Positions 1-7,393 of a DNA stretch of 12,103 bases are shown one piece after another. This DNA comes from Solirubrobacteraceae bacterium. Lineage in GTDB: Bacteria; Actinomycetota; Thermoleophilia; Solirubrobacterales; Solirubrobacteraceae. Both the position numbers and the translations under genes were made by a program. The notes beneath the pieces were generated by a model, which worked only from the letters and a program-made list of their open reading frames with translations, searched no databases and was not told the DNA's origin. Position 1 is the first letter of the stretch. Every line of letters begins with the position of its first letter. The stretch spans positions 1 through 12,103 of the forward strand of contig JAICUS010000131.1 of assembly GCA_025935735.1 (NCBI GenBank), read 5' to 3'.

Positions 1-442
1 CGATCCGCAGCGCGTCCTCCAGGCGCTCGAAGCGCTCCTTGAGCGGCGGGAACGGGAACCCGTACGCGTTGTGCTCCTCCTCGAACCAGCCGGCGCCGAC
101 GCCGTGGATGGCGCGGCCGCCGGAGATGACGTCGATGGTCGTGGTCTGCTTGGCCAGCAGGGCCGGGTTGCGGTACATCACGCCGCTGACCAGCAGGGTG
201 AGGTTGATCCGCTCGGTCCGGGCGGCCAGGGCGGCGAGCACGGCGTTGCCCTCGAGCATCCAGTTCGTCCGCGGGCCGACGCCCGGGATCTGGTGCAGGT
301 GGTCCATCACCGAGATCGAGCTGAAGCCCGCGTCCTCCGCGGTGCGGGCGATGTCGGTGAGCTTGTCGAACAGCGTCTCCGGCGTGGTGTCCGGATGATT
401 GAAGTTCGGCATGTGCAGGTCGAGCTGGATCGGAGCGCGCAT
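1..442 (-). CDS. Luciferase-like (LLM) F420-type oxidoreductase, N-terminal 147 residues, partial
   Basis: Reading the minus strand from the ATG at 442 gives a protein beginning MRAPIQLDLHMPNF that stays open to the window edge, so the C-terminal half is missing. The pattern fits the luciferase-like TIM-barrel family that uses coenzyme F420 or FMN. A first beta strand is followed by 'AEDAGFSSISVMDHLHQ' (residues about 35-51), where the His after Asp is typical of the cofactor/substrate pocket, and then by 'GRAIHGVGAGWFEEEHNAYG', the conserved Gly-rich segment with WFE/EH. An AGGTGG stretch sits about 5 bases before the ATG and supports this start. It is divergent from the response regulator with a 65-bp gap. 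Substrate cannot be told. F420 rather than FMN is inferred from the family and from the Fgd gene in the same window. Confidence 0.85.
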   Translation of the reverse strand, partial: MRAPIQLDLHMPNFNHPDTTPETLFDKLTDIARTAEDAGFSSISVMDHLHQIPGVGPRTNWMLEGNAVLAALAARTERINLTLLVSGVMYRNPALLAKQTTTIDVISGGRAIHGVGAGWFEEEHNAYGFPFPPLKERFERLEDALRI

Positions 443-492
443 GCCGTCCACCTACCCCGCGGGCCTCCCAGGGAACTCACAGGATCCGTGCC

Positions 493-498
493 GATACT
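493..498 (+). promoter_or_regulatory. Possible -10 hexamer for a leaderless response-regulator mRNA
   Basis: GATACT lies nine bases before the ATG at 508. That spacing is what a leaderless transcript starting at or near the ATG would need, and no Shine-Dalgarno is seen before this ATG. No good -35 hexamer is found 16-18 bases upstream. The same CCGATAC string lies eight bases before the GTG of the F420-dependent dehydrogenase on the other strand (9244), which is why it is recorded. Weak evidence. Confidence 0.25.
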
Positions 499-507
499 GA
501 GCCTCGT

Positions 508-1191
508 ATGAGCCGGATCCTGGTGGTCGACGACGAGCCCAACATCGTCGACGTCGTCTCCATGGCGCTGCGCTTCCACGGCTATGCGGTGGAGACGGCG
601 GGCACGGGCGCGGACGCGCTGAGCGCGGTGACCGCGTTTCGGCCCGACCTCATCGTGCTCGACGTGATGCTCCCGGACATGGAGGGCTTCGAGGTGGCGC
701 GGCGGCTCGGCGCCGAGCGCGCGGGCACGCCGATCGTCTTCCTCACCGCGCGCGACGCGCCCGAGGACAAGCTGCGCGGGCTGACCACCGGCGGCGACGA
801 CTACGTGACCAAGCCGTTCTCGCTCGAGGAGCTGCTGGCCCGCGTGCGCAACATCCTGCGCCGCACCGGCCTCGCACAGCCCGAGTCGAGCCGGCTGACC
901 TTCGAGGACCTCGAGCTCGACGAGGACACGCGCGAGGTGGCGCGCGGCGGCGAGCCGGTCGAGCTGACCGCCACCGAGTACCGGCTGCTGCGCTACCTCA
1001 TGCTCAACCCGCGCCGCGTGCTCACCCGCGCGCAGATCCTCGACCACGTGTGGGACTACGACTTCGGCGGCGACGCGCGCGTGCTGGAGACCTACGTGAG
1101 CTACCTGCGCAAGAAGCTCGACGTGCACGGGCCGTCGCTCATCCACACGGTCCGCGGCGTCGGCTACGCGCTGCGCCCGCCGCGGGCATGA
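508..1191 (+). CDS. OmpR/PhoB-family two-component response regulator
   Basis: This is a 227-residue DNA-binding response regulator of normal family length. The receiver domain (residues about 3-115) shows the acidic pair D8/D9, the phospho-acceptor D52 in 'LIVLDVMLPDMEG', the switch T80 in 'FLTARD' and K102 in 'DDYVTKPF'. After a short linker, the winged-helix domain (about 130-225) has the OmpR-type 'LTATEYRLLRYLMLNPRRVL' opening, a recognition-helix segment 'RVLETYVSYLRKKL' and the terminal 'IHTVRGVGYALR' wing. Its stop overlaps the kinase start (ATGA, 1188-1191), so the two are translationally coupled and form a cognate pair. It is expected to bind DNA in the cytoplasm when phosphorylated. 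The target genes are unknown. The flanking permease and oxidoreductase are candidates only by position. Confidence 0.96.
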   Translation: MSRILVVDDEPNIVDVVSMALRFHGYAVETAGTGADALSAVTAFRPDLIVLDVMLPDMEGFEVARRLGAERAGTPIVFLTARDAPEDKLRGLTTGGDDYVTKPFSLEELLARVRNILRRTGLAQPESSRLTFEDLELDEDTREVARGGEPVELTATEYRLLRYLMLNPRRVLTRAQILDHVWDYDFGGDARVLETYVSYLRKKLDVHGPSLIHTVRGVGYALRPPRA

Positions 1192-2576
1192 TCGCGTCGC
1201 TGCGCGGGCGGCTGGTCGCCGGCGTGCTCGTGCTGGCCGCGGCGGGGATGCTGATCGTGGGCGGCGTCACCTACGCCACCCAGCGCTCGTTCCAGCTCTC
1301 GCGCGTCGACGAGCAGCTCTCGGACGCCACGTTCCCGCTGACCAACGAGCTGGCCCGGCAGCTGGGCGGCGACCACGACTACGACCACGACGAGCCGCAC
1401 CGCGACGGGCCGCCGCCCGGGGGCGGAGCGCCGTCGGACACCTACGGCGAGCTGCGCGACGCGGGCGGGAACGTGCTGGCCAGCGGCTTCCTCGGACCGG
1501 TCCAGAACCGCCGGCAGCCGTCGCTGCCCGCGCGACTGCCGCTCGGCAGGGCGGTGAGCGCGAACGGCTACCGCGTGCTGGCCACGTCGGTGGGCGCGAC
1601 CGGGGCGACCGCGGTGGTGGCGGTCTCGCTGACCGCCACCGACCAGAACCTGCACCGGCTGCTGCTCGTCGAGGGCCTGGTGATCGCCGGCGTGCTGGCG
1701 CTGCTCGGGGTGTTCGCCTGGGTGGTCGTGCGCGTCGGGCTGCTGCCGCTGGACCGCATGGGGCACACCGCGGCGGCGATCGCCGGCGGCGACCTCTCGC
1801 ACCGCGTCCGCACCACGGACCCGCGCACGGAGGTGGGGCGGCTCGGGATTGCTCTGAACCGCATGCTCGACCGGCTCGAGCAGGCGTTCGCCGCCCGCGA
1901 GGCCTCGCAGGAGCGCCTGCGCCGGTTCATCGCCGACGCGTCGCACGAGCTGCGCACGCCGCTGGCGTCCATCCGCGGCTACGCCGAGCTGTTCCGGATG
2001 GGCGCGGCGCGCTCGCCCGGCGACGTCGAGAAGGCGATGCGCCGGATCGAGGACGAGGCCGCGCGGATGGGCGTGCTCGTCGAGGACCTGCTCACGCTCG
2101 CCCGGCTGGACGAGGTGCGCGAGGCCGAGCACGTCGAGGTCGACCTGGCCGCGCTGGCCCGCGACGCGGCCGACGACGCCCGGGCGATGGCGCCCGACCG
2201 GGAGATCTCGCTGCACGCCGACCCGGCCACGGTGAGCGGCGACCCGCACCAGCTGCGCCAGGTGCTGGCCAACCTGCTGCGCAACGCGCTGGTCCACACG
2301 CCGGCCGGGACGCCCGTGGAGCTCCAGGTGGCGCGCGAGGCCGGCGAGGTCGCGCTGCGCGTGCGCGACCACGGCCCGGGCCTGCCGGGCGACGATCCCG
2401 ACGCGCTGTTCGAGCGCTTCTGGCGCGCCGAGGGCGGGCGCGAGCGCGGCAAGGGCGGCGCCGGCCTCGGCCTGGCCATCGTGGCCGGGATCGTCGACGC
2501 CCACGGCGGCCGGGTGAGCGCCGGCAACGCCCCGGACGGCGGCGCGGTCTTCACCGTCCGCCTGCCGGCCACCTAA
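1188..2576 (+). CDS. Sensor histidine kinase (HAMP-HisKA-HATPase), partner of the 508-1191 regulator
   Basis: A 462-residue membrane kinase. The first membrane segment is at about 9-30. An external sensor loop of roughly 125 residues follows, then a second membrane segment at about 157-182, a HAMP domain (to about 236), HisKA with the H-box 'FIADASHELRTPLASIRGY' (phospho-His H253) and a HATPase domain with the N-box 'NLLRNALVHT' (key Asn N366), the G1 box 'DHGPGL', the F box 'FERFWRAE' and the G2 box 'GGAGLGLAIV'. All catalytic boxes are intact. The ATG at 1188 overlaps the regulator stop by four bases, which fixes the start although the frame is open further upstream. The sensor loop carries an unusual cluster of His and acidic residues (62-73) followed by a Pro/Gly stretch, which may bind metal. 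Its stop TAA overlaps the stop of the convergent permease. Confidence 0.96.
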   Translation: MIASLRGRLVAGVLVLAAAGMLIVGGVTYATQRSFQLSRVDEQLSDATFPLTNELARQLGGDHDYDHDEPHRDGPPPGGGAPSDTYGELRDAGGNVLASGFLGPVQNRRQPSLPARLPLGRAVSANGYRVLATSVGATGATAVVAVSLTATDQNLHRLLLVEGLVIAGVLALLGVFAWVVVRVGLLPLDRMGHTAAAIAGGDLSHRVRTTDPRTEVGRLGIALNRMLDRLEQAFAAREASQERLRRFIADASHELRTPLASIRGYAELFRMGAARSPGDVEKAMRRIEDEAARMGVLVEDLLTLARLDEVREAEHVEVDLAALARDAADDARAMAPDREISLHADPATVSGDPHQLRQVLANLLRNALVHTPAGTPVELQVAREAGEVALRVRDHGPGLPGDDPDALFERFWRAEGGRERGKGGAGLGLAIVAGIVDAHGGRVSAGNAPDGGAVFTVRLPAT

Positions 2577-4240
2577 ACGGCTGCGTCGGGCGTGCTGCGC
2601 GCGTGGCCGACCATCTCGCGCACGCGCTCGGCGGGCAGCCGCACGCTGTAGGCGCCGACGTACACCGCGGCGCTGAGCGCGAGGATGATCAGCGCGCCCG
2701 CGCCGAGCCCGAACGCGTTCTGCCCGCCGCCGTAGGCGCCCAGATAGGAGATCAGCGCCAAGGCGGCGAGCCAGGGCACGACCCAGGCGCCGGCGCGCCA
2801 GTCCATCGGCGGCAGCGGATCGCGGCCGACGACCTTGGCGACGAACAGCAGGATGAGCCCGAGCACGATGGCCAGGAACAGCTTCCAGTCCGTCTCCCAG
2901 CCGGCCCAGTAGACGATCATGTTCGCCGAGAAGAAGGCCAGGAACGGGATCGTGTGGCCGAGCGGCAGCCGGAACGGGCGCGGATGGTCGGGCAGCTCAC
3001 GGCGCAGCGCGGCCCACACGAGCGGCCCGGAGCCGAACGACAGCACCGTGGCCGACGTGATGAACCCGACGAGCTTCTGCCAGCCCGGGAACGGCAGGAA
3101 GAAGATCAGGCCGACGATGAACGCGAGGATCAGGCTGACCGACGGCGCGCCGCGCTCGGTGGTCGTCGCCAGCTCCTTCGGCGCGTTGCGGTTGCGCGCC
3201 ATGGCGTAGGAGATGCGCGCGGTCACCGTCGTGTAGATCAGGCCCGTGTCGCCCGGGGAGACGACGGCGTCGATGTAGAGGACCGTGGCCAGCCACGACA
3301 GCCCGATGATCTTCGCGATGCCGGCCAGCGGCCCGAAGTCGTTGGCGAAGTTCAGGTTGGCCCAGCCGTGGTTGAGCCCGTTGGTGGGCACGGAGCCGAG
3401 GAACGCCACCTGCAGCAGCACGTAAAGCACCCCGGCGATCAGGACCGAGCCGATGATCGCGAACGGCACGTTGCGCCGCGGGTTGTCGCTCTCGCCGGCC
3501 AGCTCCACCCCCTGGCGGAAGCCGAGGAACGAGAACGTGATGCCGGCCGTGGCGATCGACTCGAACACGCCGTGCCACCCGTACGGGGTGAAGCCGCCGA
3601 AGTCGCCGAAGTTGCCCGGCTGGAACTTCGTGACCAGGAAGGCCACGATGACCAGCGTGATCACGAACAGCTTCCACCACACCAGCGGCGTGTTGAGCCG
3701 GGCGAACATACGGATGCCGACGAAGTTGATCCAGCAGAAGATCGCCATCAGCACGACCGCGACCGCGTAGCCGAGCGGGAAGGTCAGGACCGGCGCTCCG
3801 CCCGCGGCGTCGCTGACGTGGGAGAGGCCGCCGATGTTGTTGGAGGCGTACTGGATCGCCGCCTCGACCTCGATCGGCGCGACGCTGGCCGCCGCGAGCC
3901 AGGTGATCCAGCCCATCACGTAGCTGGCGAAGGACCCGAACGCGAAGTGGGGGAAGCGCACCACGCCGCCGGAGACGGGGAACATCGTGCCGAGCTCGGC
4001 GTAGGTCAGGCCGATCAGCATGATCATGAGCCCGCCGAGGACCCAGGAGACGATCGCCGCGGGGCCGGCGATCTTCGAGGCGTTCAACGCGCCGAACAGC
4101 CAGCCCGAGCCGATGATCGACCCGACGCCGGCGAACAGCAGCGCGGTGCGGCCGATGTGACGGTGCAGGCCGCTGGTTTCGTCCTCGTGGCTGAAGCCCT
4201 CGGAGGTGCCGGAGGGCGCGGACTCGCTGATGCTGGTCAT
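2573..4240 (-). CDS. APC-superfamily amino-acid permease, resembling aspartate:proton symporters (YveA type)
   Basis: A 555-residue inner-membrane transporter with about 12 hydrophobic segments. Membrane segment 1 holds the APC substrate-binding break 'GSIIGSGWLFG' (residues 40-50). From memory, several stretches match Bacillus subtilis YveA closely: 'KIAGPAAIVSWVLGGL', 'GLSWLATVLYIDAVVSPG' and 'MIVYWAGWETDWK'. Acidic amino-acid/proton symport is therefore the most likely role, though substrate is not proven. The N-terminal 30 residues are polar and cytoplasmic. The frame runs open far upstream, antisense to the glycosyltransferase, but family homology starts just after residue 25. I choose the ATG at 4240. 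The in-frame ATG at 4258 is an alternative, and neither has a strong Shine-Dalgarno. The stop TAG (2573-2575) overlaps the kinase stop. It is divergent from the glycosyltransferase. Confidence 0.93.
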   Translation of the reverse strand: MTSISESAPSGTSEGFSHEDETSGLHRHIGRTALLFAGVGSIIGSGWLFGALNASKIAGPAAIVSWVLGGLMIMLIGLTYAELGTMFPVSGGVVRFPHFAFGSFASYVMGWITWLAAASVAPIEVEAAIQYASNNIGGLSHVSDAAGGAPVLTFPLGYAVAVVLMAIFCWINFVGIRMFARLNTPLVWWKLFVITLVIVAFLVTKFQPGNFGDFGGFTPYGWHGVFESIATAGITFSFLGFRQGVELAGESDNPRRNVPFAIIGSVLIAGVLYVLLQVAFLGSVPTNGLNHGWANLNFANDFGPLAGIAKIIGLSWLATVLYIDAVVSPGDTGLIYTTVTARISYAMARNRNAPKELATTTERGAPSVSLILAFIVGLIFFLPFPGWQKLVGFITSATVLSFGSGPLVWAALRRELPDHPRPFRLPLGHTIPFLAFFSANMIVYWAGWETDWKLFLAIVLGLILLFVAKVVGRDPLPPMDWRAGAWVVPWLAALALISYLGAYGGGQNAFGLGAGALIILALSAAVYVGAYSVRLPAERVREMVGHARSTPDAAV

Positions 4241-4253
4241 GGGGCTGGCGTCC

Positions 4254-4275
4254 CTCATCCCCCCGCCCGGATGAG
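4254..4275. promoter_or_regulatory. Inverted repeat in the divergent permease/glycosyltransferase gap
   Basis: CTCATCC (4254-4260) and GGATGAG (4269-4275) form a perfect 7-bp inverted repeat with an 8-bp C-rich spacer. It lies 14 bp before the chosen permease start and about 95 bp before the glycosyltransferase start. It overlaps the alternative permease start at 4258. It could be an operator or a hairpin in the permease leader. The sequence alone does not separate these. Confidence 0.4.
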
Positions 4276-4369
4276 AGAAACGTCCCGGGTCAGACGGCGG
4301 ACCTGCGTCCCAGCCACCTCTCAGCCTGAGCCCAGCCCGCTCTCGGCGCCGCCGCCGATGCTCGATCCC

Positions 4370-5560
4370 ATGCCAGACCTCGACATCGTCGTCCCCGTCC
4401 ACGACGAGGAGAAGGGGCTGGAGGCGAGCATCCGGCGCCTGCACCGTTTCTTGCGGGACGGCTTCCCGTTCAGCTGGCGGATCGTGATCGCCGACAACGC
4501 GAGCGCCGACGCCACGCCGGCCGTGGCCGCGGCGCTGGCCGAGGACCTGCCCGGCGTCGTGGTGATGCGGCTGGAGCGCAAGGGCCGCGGCCGGGCGCTG
4601 CGGGCCGCGTGGTCGGGGAGCCCCGCGCGGGTGGCCTGCTACATGGACGTCGACCTCTCCACCGACCTGCGCGCGCTGCTGCCGCTGGTCGCGCCGCTGC
4701 TGTCGGGCCACAGCGACCTGGCGATCGGCACCCGGCTGGCCCGGGGCGCGCGCGTGGTGCGCGGCCCGAAGCGCGAGCTGATCTCGCGCGCTTACAACCG
4801 CCTGCTGCGCGTGGTCCTGCGCGCGCGCTTCTCGGACGCCCAGTGCGGCTTCAAGGCCGCTCGCCGCGACGCGCTGGACGCGCTGCTGGGCGACGTGCGC
4901 GACGAGGGCTGGTTCTTCGACACCGAGCTGCTGGTGCTGGCCCAGCGCCGCGGGCTGCGGATCCACGAGGTGCCGGTGGACTGGGTCGACGACGCGGACT
5001 CGCGGGTGGACATCGTGGCCACCGCGCTGGCCGACCTGCGCGGCGTCGCGCGGCTGGCCGGCGGCGGCGTGGCCGAGCGCGTCGCCGGCGCGCGCGGCCT
5101 GGTCCGGCTCGTCGCCGACGGCGTCGTCGCCCGCTTCCTGGCGATCGGCGCGGCCAGCACGCTCGCGTTCGCGCTGCTGTACGTCGCCCTGCACGCGCTG
5201 CTGGGCGCGGCCGGGGCCAACGCGGCGGCGCTGGCGCTGACCGCGGTGGGCAACACCGCCGCCAACCGCCGCGTGACGTTCCGCGTGCGCGGGCGCGAGG
5301 GGCTCTGGCGCCACCACGCGCGCGGCGCGGCCGTGTTCGTGCTCACGCTGGCGCTCACGACCGGCGCCCTGACCGTGCTGCACGCGCTCGACCCGGCGCC
5401 GCCGCGGTGGCTGGAGCTGGGCGTGCTGGTCGCCGCCACGCTGACGGCGACCGTCACCCGCTACGTCGCGCTGCGTACCTGGGTGTTCCGGGCTTCGCCG
5501 CTCACGCCTCCGGCTCGAACACGCTGTGCGCCGTCACCGCGAGCCGGTTCCACCCGTTGA
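4370..5560 (+). CDS. Glycosyltransferase family 2 fused to a GtrA-like membrane domain
   Basis: A 396-residue protein. Residues about 4-240 are a GT-A fold of the GT2, dolichyl-phosphate sugar synthase type: 'DIVVPVHDEEKGL' (5-17), 'IADNASADAT', the lysine-rich 'LERKGRGRALRAAW' and the DXD metal motif D93-V-D95 in 'CYMDVDLSTD', then 'QCGFKAARRDALDAL' and 'GWFFDTELLVLA'. Residues about 252-377 form four membrane segments of the GtrA family, including 'NTAANRRVTFRV'. The expected role is to load a sugar on a polyprenyl-phosphate carrier and help present or flip it for envelope glycan or protein glycosylation. Such fusions are known in actinobacteria. The ATG at 4370 directly precedes the first strand; an in-frame ATG at 4358 is possible. 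No Shine-Dalgarno is visible at either. The 3' end overlaps the AhpD-like gene by 59 bp. Confidence 0.93.
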   Translation: MPDLDIVVPVHDEEKGLEASIRRLHRFLRDGFPFSWRIVIADNASADATPAVAAALAEDLPGVVVMRLERKGRGRALRAAWSGSPARVACYMDVDLSTDLRALLPLVAPLLSGHSDLAIGTRLARGARVVRGPKRELISRAYNRLLRVVLRARFSDAQCGFKAARRDALDALLGDVRDEGWFFDTELLVLAQRRGLRIHEVPVDWVDDADSRVDIVATALADLRGVARLAGGGVAERVAGARGLVRLVADGVVARFLAIGAASTLAFALLYVALHALLGAAGANAAALALTAVGNTAANRRVTFRVRGREGLWRHHARGAAVFVLTLALTTGALTVLHALDPAPPRWLELGVLVAATLTATVTRYVALRTWVFRASPLTPPARTRCAPSPRAGSTR

Positions 5561-5954
5561 TGGCCACGATCGTGTAGAGCAGCGCGGCCAGCTCCTCGCT
5601 GTTGAAGTGCTCGGCCGCCTCCTCGTAGGCGGCGTCGAGCCCCTCCGGCTCGGAGATCTTCGTCACCGCGTCGGTGAGCGCGAACGCCGCGCGCTCGCGG
5701 TCGTCGAACAGCGGCGACTCGCGCCAGGCGGCCACCGCGAACAGCCGCGGCAGCTCCTCGCCGCCCTTCTGCGCGTCGCGCGTGTGCATGTCGACGCAGT
5801 AGGCGCAGCCGTTGATGATCGACGCGCGGATGCGGACGAGGTCCTGCAGCGGGTTGGGGAGCGCGGCGCCCGCCACGGCGCCGTCGAGCTTGAGGTAGGC
5901 CCGGAACTGCGCGGGCGCGTCCTTTTCGATGTCGATTCGGTTCAGCGTGGTCAT
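5502..5954 (-). CDS. AhpD-like / carboxymuconolactone decarboxylase-family protein
   Basis: A 150-residue all-helical protein of the AhpD/CMD superfamily. The hallmark is C50-x-x-C53-x-x-x-H57 in '[16 protein letters not shown]', the redox-active disulfide with its His; E72 or nearby acids may complete the relay. '[10 protein letters not shown]' and '[20 protein letters not shown]' match the usual C-terminal helices. Members act as peroxidase partners or alkylhydroperoxidase-like reductases in the cytoplasm, and many are uncharacterised. The ATG at 5954 has AGGG six bases upstream and gives the usual family length; the frame is open further upstream but that stretch crosses the MocR gene. It is divergent from the MocR-type regulator with only 47 bp between them, so that regulator probably controls it. 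Confidence 0.93.
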   Translation of the reverse strand: MTTLNRIDIEKDAPAQFRAYLKLDGAVAGAALPNPLQDLVRIRASIINGCAYCVDMHTRDAQKGGEELPRLFAVAAWRESPLFDDRERAAFALTDAVTKISEPEGLDAAYEEAAEHFNSEELAALLYTIVAINGWNRLAVTAHSVFEPEA

Positions 5955-5973
5955 GCCCTGCACGCTACCGGGC

Positions 5974-5999
5974 AACTGTCCCATCTGTAAGGTCCAGTT
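5974..5999. promoter_or_regulatory. Operator-like inverted repeat between the AhpD-like and MocR-type genes
   Basis: AACTGTCCC (5974-5982) and GGTCCAGTT (5991-5999) form an inverted repeat with 7 of 9 pairs matching around an 8-bp spacer. It fills the centre of the 47-bp divergent gap and ends two bases before the GTG of the regulator. MocR proteins usually autoregulate from such gaps, so this is the natural candidate for its binding site. Binding itself is inferred. Confidence 0.5.
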
Positions 6000-6001
6000 C
6001 T

Positions 6002-7393
6002 GTGACAGATTCCTGGGCCAGTTCCCTCGACCTGCACCTCGAGCTGCCGGCCGGCGGCGGCCGCCGCGCGGCGCTCGAGCGGGCGCTGCGCGCGGCGATC
6101 CGCGACGGCCGCCTGCCCCCGGGCGAGCGCATCCCCTCCACCCGCGCACTGGCCCACGACCTCGGGCTGGCCCGCAACACCGTGGCCGAGGCGTACGCCC
6201 AGCTCACCGCCGAGGGCTACCTGCGCACGCGCCAGGGGGCGCCGACGCGCGTGGCCGCGGGCGGAGACGCGCCGCCGGCGGGCCGCGGCCGGCGGGCTGC
6301 GCCGGGCGGCGGGGCGCCGGAGGCGCCGCGGGGCACTCCCGTGCGGTTCGACCTGCGGGTGGGCGTGCCGGACGCGGGTGGGTTCCCGCGGGCGGCGTGG
6401 CTGCGGGCGCTGCGGCGGGGGCTCGCGGGGGTGCCGGACGCGGCGCTGGCGCACGCCGACCCGCGCGGGCGGCCGGAGCTGCGGGCCGCGCTGGCCGCGT
6501 ACCTCGGGCGGGCGCGCGGGGTGCTGGCCGAGCCCGACCGGATCGTCGTGACCTCCGGGTTCACGCAGGGGTTCGGGCTGCTCTGCCGGGCGCTGGGGCC
6601 GGGGACGGTCGCGATGGAGGATCCCTGCCTGTACCACCTGCGGGCGATCGCCCCGGCGGCCGGCCTCACCGTCGCGCCGCTGCCCGTAGACGAGCAGGGC
6701 GCGCGGCCGGACCCGCCGGACGGCGCCGCCGCCGCGCTGGTCACGCCGGCGCACCAGTTCCCGCTCGGCGCGACGCTCGCCCCGCGGCGCCGGGCCGCGC
6801 TGGTCGACTGGGCGCGCCGCGCCGGCGGCATCGTGATCGAGGACGATTACGACGGCGAGTTCCGCTACGACCGCCAGCCGGTGGGCGCGCTGCAGGGCCT
6901 CGACCCCGAGCACGTCGTCTACGCCGGCACGGCGTCCAAGACGCTCGCGCCGGGCCTGCGGCTGGGCTGGCTCGTGCTGCCCGAGCGGCTCGTCGCGCCG
7001 GTCCTCGAAGCCCGCCCGCTCGTGGGCGGCGACACCCCGGTGCTCGACCAGCTCGCGCTCGCCGGGCTGATCGCCGGCGGCGCGTTCGACCGCCACGTCC
7101 GCCGCATGCGCCAGCGCTACCGCCGCCGGCGCGACGCGCTCCTGGACACCCTGGCCGGCCGCCGCGTGCGCGGGGTCGCCGCGGGCCTGCACCTGGTGCT
7201 CGACCTCGCGCCGGGCGAGGAGGCGCCGCTGATCGCCCGCGGCGCGGAGGAAGGGCTCGCGCTCGACGGCCTCGCCGCCTACTGGCACGAGCCGGCCGGC
7301 CGCCCCGAGGGGCTCGTGCTCGGCTACGCCGCGGCGCCCGAGCACGCGTATGCCCAGACGCTGGCGGCGCTCAGAACGTCTTTGCCCCGTTGA
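6002..7393 (+). CDS. MocR/PdxR-type transcription regulator (GntR winged helix fused to aminotransferase fold)
   Basis: A 463-residue protein. Residues about 16-80 are a GntR winged helix: '[20 protein letters not shown]', '[17 protein letters not shown]'. A Pro/Gly/Ala/Arg-rich linker follows (about 80-115), then a fold-type I aminotransferase domain to the end. That domain has '[13 protein letters not shown]' (about 278-290), as in MocR proteins, and the PLP lysine K313 in '[15 protein letters not shown]'. Members sense PLP or an amine/amino-acid adduct and regulate a divergent neighbour. Here the neighbour is the AhpD-like gene rather than PLP synthase, so pdxR is not assigned. The start is GTG at 6002. 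The 3' end overlaps the SMP-30 gene by 23 bp. The stretch from about 6340 to 6620 uses many more GGG, CGG and GTG codons than the rest. Confidence 0.93.
   Translation: MTDSWASSLDLHLELPAGGGRRAALERALRAAIRDGRLPPGERIPSTRALAHDLGLARNTVAEAYAQLTAEGYLRTRQGAPTRVAAGGDAPPAGRGRRAAPGGGAPEAPRGTPVRFDLRVGVPDAGGFPRAAWLRALRRGLAGVPDAALAHADPRGRPELRAALAAYLGRARGVLAEPDRIVVTSGFTQGFGLLCRALGPGTVAMEDPCLYHLRAIAPAAGLTVAPLPVDEQGARPDPPDGAAAALVTPAHQFPLGATLAPRRRAALVDWARRAGGIVIEDDYDGEFRYDRQPVGALQGLDPEHVVYAGTASKTLAPGLRLGWLVLPERLVAPVLEARPLVGGDTPVLDQLALAGLIAGGAFDRHVRRMRQRYRRRRDALLDTLAGRRVRGVAAGLHLVLDLAPGEEAPLIARGAEEGLALDGLAAYWHEPAGRPEGLVLGYAAAPEHAYAQTLAALRTSLPR

Noticed and set aside
307..1146. Minus-strand frame covering the response regulator and part of the first gene
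   Set aside because: It is out of frame with the true F420-type oxidoreductase and antisense to the response regulator.
1164..2504. 446-codon frame antisense to the histidine kinase
   Set aside because: The opposite strand carries an intact kinase with every catalytic box; this frame is low-complexity His/Gln/Arg/Val/Ala-rich.
4241..4345. Possible TPP or glycine riboswitch, from GGCTGAGAGG on the minus strand and GAGAG...CTCTCAG on the plus strand
   Set aside because: The rest of both consensus cores is absent: no CCTGATC or GCGnAGGGA for TPP, and no CCGAAGG for glycine.
4241..5383. In-frame N-terminal extension of the permease, antisense to the glycosyltransferase
   Set aside because: The extension is His/Gln/Arg/Ala-rich with no hydrophobic or family pattern, while permease homology begins just after the ATG at 4240.
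2603..5560. Very long open frame on the plus strand running through the permease and into the glycosyltransferase
   Set aside because: Only the part from about 4370 has protein-like composition and motifs. The upstream 589 codons are antisense to the permease and read as Arg/Glu/Gln/His/Gly-rich noise, a normal effect of high GC third positions.
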